Below are positions 10,398-19,328 of a DNA stretch of 64,000 nt, piece by piece. The DNA is taken from the NCBI GenBank assembly GCA_944332995.1, contig CALVKR010000007.1:20781-84780 (forward strand), given 5' to 3'. Under the pieces are notes generated by a model. It did no database searches. It had not been told where the DNA came from and saw only the letters and a program-made list of their open reading frames with translations. The stretch comes from an uncultured Clostridia bacterium. Lineage in GTDB: Bacteria > Bacillota > Clostridia > Christensenellales > CAG-917. The number at the start of each line of letters is the position of its first letter. Position 1 is the first letter of the stretch. A program made the position numbers and the translations under genes.

Positions 10398-11978
10398 TTA
10401 CACTCCGCTGTCGCCGTAGTTTGAAAGTACTCTTGCGGACGGGTCGTTGACTTTGCAACCGGGCCAGCTTTCGTTGGGCATCCAGAATGCGGGAATCATC
10501 TGCGCCTGTTCGGGATAATACTTTTCAAATATTTCACGGTAAAGAAGCGACTCTTTCGATATGGGCATAACGTGAGCGTATTTTTTTCTCTTTTCTTCAA
10601 ATTCCGCATCGGTATATTTCCCGTTTGCGTATTCTTTTAGATAGTCCACCATAGAATGTCCCACGGCGTCGGAAAAAGCCGCTTTTTCTCTCATGAGAAT
10701 ATCGTAAGGCAGATAGCTTCCGTCCTCGAAAGCGTGGCGCAAAAGATATTTGCCCTTGCCGTATACGTTCATCTTCTTTTGAGGGTCTATCGCCATGACG
10801 TAGCTTGCAAAATCGAGGTCACCGAAGGGAACTCGTGCCTCTATCGAGTTTACCGATATGCACCTGTCCGCCCTTAAAACGTCGTAATAGTGAAGCTCTT
10901 TTATCCTCTTTTGCGACTCCTTTTGAAATTCTTCCGCCGACGGCGCAAAATCGGTGTATTTATATCCGAAAAGCTCGTCGGATATCTCGCCCGTGAGCAA
11001 CACTCTGATATCCGTGTGCTCGTGTATGTATTTGCAAACGAGATACATTCCCATGCTTGCTCTGATGGTCGTTATATCGTAAGTAGCCAAAAGCTCTATC
11101 ACCCTTTCGAGAGAATCGATAACCTGCTCTTTGGTCATTATGACCTCGGTATGGTCGGAATGAATGTACCTTGCCACCTGCTTTGCGTATTTAAGGTCTA
11201 TGGCGTCCCCTTCCATTCCTATGGCAAAAGTCTTTATAGGCGCCGATTGTTCTTTTGCCGCAATGGCGCACACGAGCGACGAATCAAGACCGCCCGACAG
11301 CAAAAATCCCACTTTTGCGTCGGACACAAGCCTCTTTTTAACGCCTGCCACAAGTTTTTCTTTAATGTTTCGGCAAACAGTTTCAAGGTCGTCCGATACC
11401 GTTTTATCAACCGCCGTCATGTCCCTGTAGCATATGAATTTGCCGTCCTCGTAATAATGTCCCGGCGGAAAGGGAAAGATTTTATCCACAAGTCCGACAA
11501 GGCATTTAGGTTCTGAAGCAAACATTATTTTTTGCGATGCGCTGTAACCGTAGTAGAGCGGTCGTATGCCGATAGGGTCCCGTGCCGCAATAAACTTCCC
11601 TTTTTTGCCGTCGTATATGACGAGCGCAAATTCCGAATCGAGCATTTTAAACATTTCCACGGAATATTTTTCATAGAGCGGAAGAAGTATCTCGCAATCG
11701 CTGTCGCTTTTAAAGCTGTATTCGCTTTTGAGTTGTTCTTTTATCTTCCGATAGCCGTAAATCTCTCCGTTGCAAACGACGCTGTTTCCGTTCAAAGTAA
11801 AAGGCTGCATACCGTCCGAGGTAAGCCCCATAATCGAGAGCCTGCCAAAGCCCATTATTCCGTCTTTCAATTCAACTACTTTCATATCGTCGGGGCCTCT
11901 CGAGTGCGTCTTATACAATGCCTCTTTTATGTCCTCGCACTCTATATCCCTTCCCGTATAACACATTATCGTACACAT
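10398..11978 (-). CDS. asnB: asparagine synthase (glutamine-hydrolysing)
   Basis: Makes asparagine from aspartate, ATP and glutamine. MCTIMCYTG gives an N-terminal nucleophile Cys after Met removal (class II GATase), with RGPDD typical of the family. The synthetase domain has the PP-loop LLSGGLDSSLVCAIAA near residue 225. 526 residues is close to AsnB length. SD GAGAGG lies 6 nt before the ATG. It is between amt-PII and pyrG, all on the minus strand, in a run of glutamine- or ammonia-handling genes. Confidence 0.94.
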   Translation of the reverse strand: MCTIMCYTGRDIECEDIKEALYKTHSRGPDDMKVVELKDGIMGFGRLSIMGLTSDGMQPFTLNGNSVVCNGEIYGYRKIKEQLKSEYSFKSDSDCEILLPLYEKYSVEMFKMLDSEFALVIYDGKKGKFIAARDPIGIRPLYYGYSASQKIMFASEPKCLVGLVDKIFPFPPGHYYEDGKFICYRDMTAVDKTVSDDLETVCRNIKEKLVAGVKKRLVSDAKVGFLLSGGLDSSLVCAIAAKEQSAPIKTFAIGMEGDAIDLKYAKQVARYIHSDHTEVIMTKEQVIDSLERVIELLATYDITTIRASMGMYLVCKYIHEHTDIRVLLTGEISDELFGYKYTDFAPSAEEFQKESQKRIKELHYYDVLRADRCISVNSIEARVPFGDLDFASYVMAIDPQKKMNVYGKGKYLLRHAFEDGSYLPYDILMREKAAFSDAVGHSMVDYLKEYANGKYTDAEFEEKRKKYAHVMPISKESLLYREIFEKYYPEQAQMIPAFWMPNESWPGCKVNDPSARVLSNYGDSGV

Positions 11979-12309
11979 TTTTTACCTCTCAAAAATTTCT
12001 TTGCCGTTTGCTTGGTTTGTCGGTTTTTTTTCCTCATTTGCTTTTAACGCCCACACGGTAACCCGCCCACGCTTTCACGTCCTCACGGCTTAAAGCACTT
12101 GCGCTTGTCTTTCGGTTGAGTTTTTCGTTTTAGCCTAAATACACCGCTTTAAACTTTCTTTTTACACGATAAACAACACTTTTTGCCCTAATTTTTATTT
12201 TGGGATACGGTGTTGTTTTTCGTCCTTTTATCTTTTAAATTTTTCTGCGTTTAAATTTGCCGTTTAATCTGCATTTCCCTCCCGGCAAATGCCGAGAGGG
12301 AATTTTGTT
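11979..12309 (-). other. amt-asnB intergenic region with two hairpins
   Basis: 331 bp. A GC-rich hairpin at 12275-12302 (TTCCCTCTCGGC/GCCGGGAGGGAA on the minus strand, where the one non-Watson-Crick position is a G-U pair) lies right after the amt stop and is probably its 3' end, although the U-tract is on the other side. A second inverted repeat, AACAACAC/GTGTTGTT, spans 12172-12217. No T-box consensus and no confident promoter were seen for asnB. Confidence 0.45.
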
Positions 12310-14067
12310 TTATTTTGAGTCCTGCAAGGCGTCATAGCCTTCTTCGCCTGTCCTCACTTTTACTACGTTTTCCACGTCGTAAACGAATATCTTTCCGTCG
12401 CCTATCTCGCCTGTATACAGTGCGGATTTTGCCGCCTCGATAACGTCCTTTACCGGCACCTTGGATACGACGATATCCACCTGCACTTTAGGCAACAGAT
12501 TTACGGTAACGGGAACGCCTCTGTAAAATTCCTTTTTGCCCTTCTGCTGTCCGTAACCCATGACGTGGGATACCGTCATACCGGTTATGCCTATCTCCGT
12601 CAGAGCCGCATTGAGCTTTTGCAATCTTTCCTCTTTGCAAATTATCTGCACCTTTGTAAACTTTTTGGGAGCTAAGCCTCTCTCGGTTGCCGTCTTTAAA
12701 GGCTCGTAAGTGGACGCTGTTGCCGATGCATCCTCGCTTATCACTCTGCCACTTACGTCAAACTCGCCCTTTAAGCCTTCCGCTCCTTCGTAAGCCAAAG
12801 CATAGCTTGCAACGTTGGGAGCAAAATCGGCGTATGCGTTGATGAGTCCGTGTTCGGAAACGTCAAGTCCTTTGAGTTCTTCTTCCGGCTTGACTCTCAG
12901 TCCTATCGTCTTTTTTATGATAAAGAAGAACAAAGTCATAAGCGCCGCAGTATAAAGGCATACGGTTACCACACCCAAAACCTGAACGCCGAGCTGATAC
13001 CAATCGCCGGTGTAGAAAAGTCCTTTAACTCCGGCAGGTGCGTTGGGGTTTGCCAAAAGACCTACCGCAATCGTTCCCCATATTCCGTTTGCGAGGTGCA
13101 CTCCGACTGCACCGACAGGGTCGTCAACGTGAAGTTTTAAATCTATAAATTCTATCACGAGCACGATGAGGAATCCGGAAACGAGTCCCACCACGATAGA
13201 GCCTATCGCATCGAACGCCGCACAGCCCGCCGTCACGCCTACGAGTCCTGCCAGACAGGCGTTGATACACATCGACACGTCAGGCTTTTTGTTTTTTACC
13301 CATGTGAATATGAGCGTCGTGCACGTCGCCACCGCAGGAGCAATCGTCGTGTTTAAAAAGATTGTCGCAAGTTCGGATACGCTTGTCGCCGCCGCACCGT
13401 TGAAGCCGTACCAGCCAAACCAGAGTATGAATGCTCCGAGTGCGCCGAGCGGTATGGAATGTCCCATGATTGCATTTACTTTGATGACCTTTCCGTTTTC
13501 GTCACGTTCGTATTTACCGATTCTCGGACCTACCATTATTGCGCCTATCAAAGCGGTTATACCGCCCACCATATGTATCGCCGTCGAGCCTGCATAATCG
13601 TGGAATCCCATCTGTGCAAGCCAGCCGCCTCCCCATATCCAGTGCGCCTCGATAGGATATACGACAAGCGAGATTATAGCCGAGTAAATGCAATATGCCG
13701 AAAACTTCGTTCTTTCCGCCATAGAGCCGGAAACGATTGTCGCCGCAGTCGCACAGAACACAAGGTTGAACACAAACTTGGACGCCTCCGTCAAGCCTTC
13801 CTCGGGTGAGGCGATAAACTCCGTAAACTTACCGAACAAATCCAGGTTCGGTATGCCCACAAGTCCTGCCAAGGCGTCCTCGCCCATCATAAGTCCGTAA
13901 CCTAAAAGCATAAAGACGACGGTGCCTATACAAAAGTCCATAAGGTTTTTCATTATAATGTTGCCTGCGTTTTTTGCTCGGGCAAAGCCTGTTTCCACCA
14001 TGGCAAATCCCGCCTGCATAAAAAATACCAACGCCGCTCCGATTAAATACCAATATTCCGTAGTCAT
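12310..14067 (-). CDS. amt: ammonium transporter with C-terminal PII (GlnB/GlnK) domain
   Basis: 585 residues. Residues 1-400 form the 11-TM Amt/Rh channel, starting with GFAMVETGFARAKNAGN, and carry the two pore histidines (STAIHMVGG, GAVGVHLANGIWG). After a linker of about 70 residues, roughly 470-575 form a complete PII-like domain: VQIICKEERLQKLNAALTEI, GITGMTVSHVMGYG, a T-loop-like stretch, and IGDGKIFVYDVENVVKVRTG (the PII signature). A covalent gate of this kind implies direct 2-oxoglutarate/ATP control of ammonium uptake. The gene follows glnN by 18 bp with SD AAAGGAG, so the two form an operon. Confidence 0.95.
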   Translation of the reverse strand: MTTEYWYLIGAALVFFMQAGFAMVETGFARAKNAGNIIMKNLMDFCIGTVVFMLLGYGLMMGEDALAGLVGIPNLDLFGKFTEFIASPEEGLTEASKFVFNLVFCATAATIVSGSMAERTKFSAYCIYSAIISLVVYPIEAHWIWGGGWLAQMGFHDYAGSTAIHMVGGITALIGAIMVGPRIGKYERDENGKVIKVNAIMGHSIPLGALGAFILWFGWYGFNGAAATSVSELATIFLNTTIAPAVATCTTLIFTWVKNKKPDVSMCINACLAGLVGVTAGCAAFDAIGSIVVGLVSGFLIVLVIEFIDLKLHVDDPVGAVGVHLANGIWGTIAVGLLANPNAPAGVKGLFYTGDWYQLGVQVLGVVTVCLYTAALMTLFFFIIKKTIGLRVKPEEELKGLDVSEHGLINAYADFAPNVASYALAYEGAEGLKGEFDVSGRVISEDASATASTYEPLKTATERGLAPKKFTKVQIICKEERLQKLNAALTEIGITGMTVSHVMGYGQQKGKKEFYRGVPVTVNLLPKVQVDIVVSKVPVKDVIEAAKSALYTGEIGDGKIFVYDVENVVKVRTGEEGYDALQDSK

Positions 14068-14085
14068 AAAATACTCCTTTTGAGC

Positions 14086-16176
14086 TTATACTCCGAAAAG
14101 CAGCTCACCGTACGTCGGGAACGGCCAACATTCTTTTGAACATACCGTTTCCGCTTCGTCCGCCAAAAGACGCAGACGAGTCATTAAGGGAAGCACGCTG
14201 TCGCGTATCTTTGCCGATTCTGCAATGACGTCGCTTCCGTCCTTTGTCTTGATGACCTCGCCTTCGAGCTCGCCCGTCATATCGAACATGGCGTCCGACA
14301 GAGTCGAGAGCTTGGATACCGTTTTTGTTTCAAACATACATTCCGCATTTTGAGATACTGATTTCTTTTTGATAACCGTATCGCAAAGTTTGTCAACGTA
14401 TTTGGATATTGCCGGCAATATTTGTTTTTTCACCATATCCGTCATCGTGTTAGCTTCGATAATGACCGTCTTGCAATAGTTTTCAAGCATTATCTCGCAT
14501 CTCGACTCAAGCTCTTCCTTTGTGAAGATTCCGTGGGATATGAGCATATCCGCATTCTTTTTATCGAGAAGATGCGGCATACAGTCCGCCGTCGTCTTAT
14601 AGTTTGAAAGTCCTCGTCTTTCGGCTTCGGCTATCCATTCGTCGTCATAGCCGTTGCCGTTGAATATGATTCTCTTGTGGTCCTTTATCGTCTTTTTGAT
14701 GACTTCTTGCAATTTCGTTTTGAAGTCTGCCGCACCCTCAAGCTTGTCGGCGTATTGCTTTAAAGATTCCGCAACGGCGGCGTTAAGCATCATGTTGGCG
14801 CAGGCTATACTGTTTGACGAGCCGAGCATTCTGAACTCAAATTTGTTTCCGGTAAAGGCAAACGGCGACGTCCTGTTGCGGTCGGTCGTGTCTTTGACGA
14901 ATTTAGGCAATACGTCGACGCCGAGCTTCATTTGCTTTTTCTCTTTTGCGCTGTATGGCTTATCCGTTTCGATAGCCTCGAGTACGGCGCTGAGTTCCTC
15001 GCCCAAAAACATCGATATGACCGCAGGCGGAGCTTCGTTTGCTCCGAGACGGTGGTCGTTGCCCGCCGTAGCAACGGACAGTCTCAGCAAATCCTGATAG
15101 TCGTCAACCGCTTTTATCACGGCGCAAAGGAATATCAAAAACTGAGCGTTTTCATAAGGCGTTTCGCCGGGGGTGAGCAGGTTTACGCCTGTATCCGTCG
15201 TCATTGACCAGTTGTTGTGCTTACCGCTGCCGTTTACGCCTGCAAACGGTTTTTCGTGCAACAGACAGACGAGGTCGTGGCGTTTTGCAACCTTTTGCAT
15301 GATTTCCATCGTAAGTTGGTTTTGGTCGGTTGCAATGTTCGTGGTCGAATATATCGGCGCAAGCTCGTGCTGTGCGGGAGCAACCTCGTTGTGCTGAGTT
15401 TTGGCAAGAATGCCGAGTTTCCAAAGCTCGTCGTTGAGGTCGTGCATAAAGTCAAGCACTCTCGGTTTAATGACTCCGAAATAGTGGTCGTCCATCTCCT
15501 GACCCTTGGGAGGTTTTGCTCCGAACAGCGTTCTGCCCGTGTAAATCAAATCCGGTCTTTGGTCATACAGTTTTTTGTCTACCAAAAAATATTCTTGCTC
15601 AGGTCCGACGCTCGTTTTAACGCATTTTGCCGTATCGTTTCCGAACAGCTTTAAAATCCTGAGCGCTTGTTTGTTTAACGCTTCCATCGAACGCAGAAGC
15701 GGAGTTTTTTTGTCGAGCGCCTCGCCGCCGTAAGAGCAGAAGGCTGTGGGTATGCAAAGAGTTTTATCCTTGATAAACGCATAACTTGTAGGGTCCCACG
15801 CCGTATATCCTCTTGCTTCAAACGTTGCCCTGAGTCCGCCCGACGGGAAACTCGAGGCGTCGGGCTCGCCCTTGATAAGTTCTTTTCCCGAAAACTCCAT
15901 TATCACTCTGCCGTCGGGAGCGGGACTGATAAATCCGTCGTGTTTTTCCGCCGTGATACCCGTCAAAGGTTGAAACCAGTGCGTGTAGTGCGTCGCACCC
16001 TTTTGAACCGCCCAATCTTTCATTGCCGTTGCAACGGCGTTAGCGACCGATAGGTCGAGGGTTGCGCCCTCGTCGATAGTTTTTCTCAGCGAATTGTATA
16101 CGTCCGCAGAGAGCATAGAGCGCATAACTCTGTCGTCAAAAACCATACTTGAAAAATAATCCGATACCGTTTGCAT
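14086..16176 (-). CDS. glnN: glutamine synthetase type III
   Basis: Condenses glutamate and ammonia with ATP. 696 residues with the large GSIII layout: N-terminal GSIII-N domain ([20 protein letters not shown]), then the catalytic core with [24 protein letters not shown], the ATP-site loop [11 protein letters not shown] and NRTSPFAF. It starts [14 protein letters not shown] with SD AAAGGAG. First gene of glnN-amt. Transcription starts from a consensus promoter and must pass a strong terminator (16224-16261), so expression is probably set by attenuation. Confidence 0.95.
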   Translation of the reverse strand: MQTVSDYFSSMVFDDRVMRSMLSADVYNSLRKTIDEGATLDLSVANAVATAMKDWAVQKGATHYTHWFQPLTGITAEKHDGFISPAPDGRVIMEFSGKELIKGEPDASSFPSGGLRATFEARGYTAWDPTSYAFIKDKTLCIPTAFCSYGGEALDKKTPLLRSMEALNKQALRILKLFGNDTAKCVKTSVGPEQEYFLVDKKLYDQRPDLIYTGRTLFGAKPPKGQEMDDHYFGVIKPRVLDFMHDLNDELWKLGILAKTQHNEVAPAQHELAPIYSTTNIATDQNQLTMEIMQKVAKRHDLVCLLHEKPFAGVNGSGKHNNWSMTTDTGVNLLTPGETPYENAQFLIFLCAVIKAVDDYQDLLRLSVATAGNDHRLGANEAPPAVISMFLGEELSAVLEAIETDKPYSAKEKKQMKLGVDVLPKFVKDTTDRNRTSPFAFTGNKFEFRMLGSSNSIACANMMLNAAVAESLKQYADKLEGAADFKTKLQEVIKKTIKDHKRIIFNGNGYDDEWIAEAERRGLSNYKTTADCMPHLLDKKNADMLISHGIFTKEELESRCEIMLENYCKTVIIEANTMTDMVKKQILPAISKYVDKLCDTVIKKKSVSQNAECMFETKTVSKLSTLSDAMFDMTGELEGEVIKTKDGSDVIAESAKIRDSVLPLMTRLRLLADEAETVCSKECWPFPTYGELLFGV

Positions 16177-16223
16177 AAATTTTTCTCCTTTTAAATTTTT
16201 TCGGCAATGCCTGTATCACGGCA

Positions 16224-16261
16224 TAAAAAAAAGCGTCTTCGAGACTAAGTCTCAAAGACGC
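16224..16261 (-). terminator. leader terminator (attenuator) of glnN
   Basis: The 13-bp stem GCGTCTTTGAGAC/GTCTCGAAGACGC (one G-U pair) with a 3-nt loop is followed by eight or nine U. It lies between the glnN promoter and start, about 13 nt after the predicted transcription start. There is no minus-strand gene upstream for it to terminate. Confidence 0.85.
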
Positions 16262-16280
16262 CTTTGCCTTTTTCGCTTGC

Positions 16281-16309
16281 ATTATACAAAAGGTTTTTTT
16301 TGTTGTCAA
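16281..16309 (-). promoter_or_regulatory. consensus sigma-A promoter for glnN-amt
   Basis: On the minus strand, TTGACA (complement of 16304-16309), a 17-bp spacer, and TATAAT (complement of 16281-16286). The transcript would start near 16274. Confidence 0.88.
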
Positions 16310-16518
16310 CGATTTTTTTTAATTTTTTTTCTCTTTTTTTTAGTTTGTACCTTTCTCTTTTCTCTTTTTTCGGCGCATATAAATATATATATAAAAGAGA
16401 GTATCATACCCTATCCTATTATTTTTTTTTCGCTGAATTGTACTCATTTTATTCTGCCGCCAAAGATTGCCTTCCGCTGTTAAATCAAATGCGACTATCC
16501 TTTTAAAATTCATACGGT

Positions 16519-16547
16519 TAAAAGGCAAAATCTTTGCCTTTTTTTAC
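16519..16547 (+). terminator. orphan terminator upstream of the gltB promoter
   Basis: AAAGGCAAA atc TTTGCCTTTTTTT forms an intrinsic terminator on the plus strand. No plus-strand gene precedes it in the T-rich 16310-16520 gap. It may end a short RNA or insulate the gltB promoter. A segment at about 16461-16470 (CCAAAGATT) could pair with its right arm. Confidence 0.55.
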
Positions 16548-16582
16548 CGCAATTTTAAGACAAATTTTTTTTTGCTCGGTTG

Positions 16583-16611
16583 TTGACAACCTTAAAATAC
16601 TGTGCTATAAT
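16583..16611 (+). promoter_or_regulatory. consensus sigma-A promoter for glutamate synthase genes
   Basis: TTGACA 16583-16588, a 17-bp spacer, TATAAT 16606-16611. Predicted start near 16618. Confidence 0.88.
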
Positions 16612-16627
16612 CTCGCTGAAAGTGAGC

Positions 16628-16678
16628 AAAGACGTTCATTTCAGAGTTTTGACGACTCTGAAACGGGCGTCTTTTTTT
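16628..16678 (+). terminator. leader terminator (attenuator) of gltB genes
   Basis: Outer stem AAAGACG/CGTCTTT encloses an inner 9-bp stem TTTCAGAGT/ACTCTGAAA and is followed by a run of seven U. It begins about 10 nt after the predicted transcription start and ends 31 nt before the gltB1 ATG. A small hairpin (CTCGCT/AGTGAG, 16612-16626) precedes it. Confidence 0.8.
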
Positions 16679-16708
16679 ATTTGCAAAAATAACAGTGAGA
16701 GGTCAGAT

Positions 16709-17806
16709 ATGGATTTGAAAGAAGGGCAAATAAGAATTCCGTCGGGCTGCGCCGTGAGCGCCGTTATTTCACGGCAAGGCAACGCCGTAAACGGAGAAAA
16801 GATTGTCAAAAGCATGATACCCATGCACGAGAGATCCAACGGACTCGGAGGCGGTTTTGCCGCATACGGAATATATCCCGAATACGCCGAGTTTTACGCA
16901 TTTCATATGTTTTTCGACTCGAGGCAGGCGAAAATCGATTTTGAAACGTATATCAAAGAATTTTTTGAAATCGTCAAATCGGAAATCATTCCGACGAAAA
17001 AGATAAGGGCGATAGTAAACGAGCCTTTGATAATGCGCTACTTTCTTGCCCCTATGAAATCCCGTCTTGCCGACGCTCAGCTTGACGAACGTGAATTCGT
17101 GGCGAGAACGGTCATGCGTATAAACTGCAAAATAGAGGGCGCTTGCGTCGTTTCGAGCGGTAAGAATATGGGCGTATTCAAGGCAGTCGGATACCCCGAG
17201 GACGTCGGCGAATTTTACAGTCTGAGCGAATACGACGCATATCTTTGGACGGCGCACGGCAGATATCCTACAAACACTCCCGGCTGGTGGGGAGGCGCTC
17301 ATCCTTTCGGGCTTTTGGATTATACGGTGGTGCACAACGGCGAAATATCGTCATACGACGCAAACAGACGTTTTATAGAAATGTTCGGTTATAAATGCAC
17401 TCTGCAAACGGATACCGAGGTCATAACCTACATAGCGGATTTTCTTTTGCGCAGACAAAAGCTGACGCTTGAAGAAACGGCGTTAGTTATCGCCGCCCCG
17501 TTTTGGAGCACGATTGCAAAGTGCGATAAAGAAAAAAAGGACAAGCTGACCTATCTGAGATACGTATTTTCTTCCCTGCTCATCACCGGTCCGTTTTCGA
17601 TAATACTCGGCTTTGACGGCGGCGTTATGGCGCTCAACGACAGATTGAAACTTCGTTCAATGGTGACGGGAGAAAAAAAAGATTTGTTTTTTATAGCGAG
17701 CGAGGAAGCCGCTATAAGAGCTATGGAGCCGGAAGCGGAAAACATATATTCGCCCGACGGTGGCGAGCCGATTATCGTAAAGGTTGAAAAGGAGGCGCAA
17801 AAGTGA
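16709..17806 (+). CDS. glutamate synthase, glutamine amidotransferase subunit (archaeal-type GltB1)
   Basis: 365 residues. The start at 16709 is set by GAGAGG 6 nt upstream; the frame stays open back to 16580, but that part overlaps the promoter and attenuator. It is a class II GATase-like protein with RIPSGCAVSAVISR near the N-terminus (candidate nucleophile Cys14, which would need processing), then RSNGLGGGFAAYGIYPE and HGRYPTNTPGWWGGAHPF, all typical of the stand-alone amidotransferase piece of split glutamate synthases. Its stop overlaps gltB2 by 4 bp. It releases ammonia from glutamine for GltB2. Confidence 0.9.
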   Translation: MDLKEGQIRIPSGCAVSAVISRQGNAVNGEKIVKSMIPMHERSNGLGGGFAAYGIYPEYAEFYAFHMFFDSRQAKIDFETYIKEFFEIVKSEIIPTKKIRAIVNEPLIMRYFLAPMKSRLADAQLDEREFVARTVMRINCKIEGACVVSSGKNMGVFKAVGYPEDVGEFYSLSEYDAYLWTAHGRYPTNTPGWWGGAHPFGLLDYTVVHNGEISSYDANRRFIEMFGYKCTLQTDTEVITYIADFLLRRQKLTLEETALVIAAPFWSTIAKCDKEKKDKLTYLRYVFSSLLITGPFSIILGFDGGVMALNDRLKLRSMVTGEKKDLFFIASEEAAIRAMEPEAENIYSPDGGEPIIVKVEKEAQK

Positions 17807-19308
17807 AAGCAGATTATCTTTATCCTGAATTTGAAATAATACGAAACGAGGCGCTTTGCACAAAATGCCGCCTTTGCGAAAAGGAATGTTCAAACGGCGT
17901 GCATGCGTTTCTTCCCGAAAAAGGTATCCTAATTGCGGATTCGGCAAAATGCGTAAACTGTATGCGTTGCGTTGCAACCTGCCCCGTGCACGCCATTAAA
18001 ATCGTAAAGAGCGGAGCGGATTTTACCTACAACGCCAACTGGACTTCGGACGTGATAAGAGAGATTTTCAAGCAATCGGCAACGGGCGGAGTTTTGCTTT
18101 CGTCTATGGGCAATCCCAAACCCCTGCCCGTCTATTGGGACAAGATACTCATCAACGCCTCTCAAGTGACTAACCCGTCCATCGATCCGCTCAGAGAGCC
18201 GATGGAAACAAAAGTTTTTTTAGGCAAAAAGCCGTCGACCGTCATGCGCGACGAAAAGGGCAAAATGATTTTAAACACACCCCCGTCGCTTGAGCTTTCC
18301 CTGCCCGTTATGTTTGCCGCAATGAGCTACGGCTCTATAAGCTACAACGCTCACGAGTGTCTTGCAAGAGCGGCAACGGAGCTCGGCACTTTTTACAATA
18401 CCGGCGAGGGCGGTTTGCATCAAAACTTTTATAAATACGGTTCAAGCACGATTGTGCAGGTAGCGTCGGGAAGATTTGGAGTGCACAAAGATTATCTCGA
18501 AGCGGGAGCGGCAGTCGAAATTAAGATGGGGCAAGGCGCAAAGCCCGGTATAGGAGGTCACCTGCCCGGCTCGAAAATCGTTGACGACGTTTCAAAAACG
18601 AGAATGATTCCGATTGGCTCGGACGCCATATCCCCCGCCCCTCATCACGATATCTATTCGATAGAAGATTTAAGACAGCTCGTCTTTTCCCTTAAAGAGG
18701 CGACGGATTATAAAAAACCTGTCTTTGTCAAAGTGGCGGCTGTTCACAATATAGCGGCAATAGCAAGCGGTATTGCCCGAAGCGGCGCAGACGCAATCGT
18801 CATAGACGGATTCAGAGGCGGCACGGGCGCAGCCCCGACGAGAATAAGGGATAACGTGGGTATCCCCGTGGAGCTCGCCCTTGCGGCTGTGGACGAAAGG
18901 CTAAGACAAGAAGGAATACGAAACGACGTTTCGCTCATAGTGAGCGGAAGCATAAGAAGCTCCGCCGACGTTATCAAGGCAATCGCTTTAGGCGCAGACG
19001 CTTGCTATATCGCCACCGCCGCTCTCGTTTCTCTCGGCTGTCACCTTTGCAGAAACTGCCAAAGCGGAAAATGCAATTGGGGTATCGCCACTCAACGTCC
19101 CGAACTTGTCGCAAGGCTCGACCCCGACGAAGGCAGCGAAAGACTTGTCAAATTGCTCACCGCTTGGAAAAGGGAAATCAAAGAGTTTATGGGAGCCATG
19201 GGCATCAACTCTATCGAAGCTCTTAAAGGCAACCGTCTTATGCTCAGAGGTATAGGCCTTAGCGAAACGGAACTCAAAGTGCTCGGCATCAAGCACGCAG
19301 GCGAATAA
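17803..19308 (+). CDS. glutamate synthase, FMN-binding synthase subunit with ferredoxin domain (GltB2)
   Basis: 501 residues. GTG start overlapping the gltB1 stop (GTGA). The N-terminal 70 residues form a 2[4Fe-4S] ferredoxin domain: CTKCRLCEKEC and CVNCMRCVATCPVHA. The remainder is the FMN/2-oxoglutarate barrel of glutamate synthase (EGGLHQNFYKYGSS, KMGQGAKPGIGGHLPG, IDGFRGGTGAAPT), ending with a Cys cluster CHLCRNCQSGKCNWG that can bind the 3Fe-4S centre. Fused ferredoxin domains and the absence of a gltD flavoprotein gene nearby point to ferredoxin-type electron input. Confidence 0.94.
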   Translation: MKADYLYPEFEIIRNEALCTKCRLCEKECSNGVHAFLPEKGILIADSAKCVNCMRCVATCPVHAIKIVKSGADFTYNANWTSDVIREIFKQSATGGVLLSSMGNPKPLPVYWDKILINASQVTNPSIDPLREPMETKVFLGKKPSTVMRDEKGKMILNTPPSLELSLPVMFAAMSYGSISYNAHECLARAATELGTFYNTGEGGLHQNFYKYGSSTIVQVASGRFGVHKDYLEAGAAVEIKMGQGAKPGIGGHLPGSKIVDDVSKTRMIPIGSDAISPAPHHDIYSIEDLRQLVFSLKEATDYKKPVFVKVAAVHNIAAIASGIARSGADAIVIDGFRGGTGAAPTRIRDNVGIPVELALAAVDERLRQEGIRNDVSLIVSGSIRSSADVIKAIALGADACYIATAALVSLGCHLCRNCQSGKCNWGIATQRPELVARLDPDEGSERLVKLLTAWKREIKEFMGAMGINSIEALKGNRLMLRGIGLSETELKVLGIKHAGE

Positions 19309-19328
19309 TTGCAAAAGGAGATAAAATT

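Noticed and set aside
12010..12110. Possible T-box leader for asnB
   Set aside because: The minus strand has GGGCGGGTTACCGTG, which only loosely resembles the T-box bulge; there is no matching terminator or specifier stem.
16580..16708. N-terminal extension of the glutamate synthase amidotransferase
   Set aside because: It would run through the promoter and the leader terminator; the ATG at 16709 has a proper SD.
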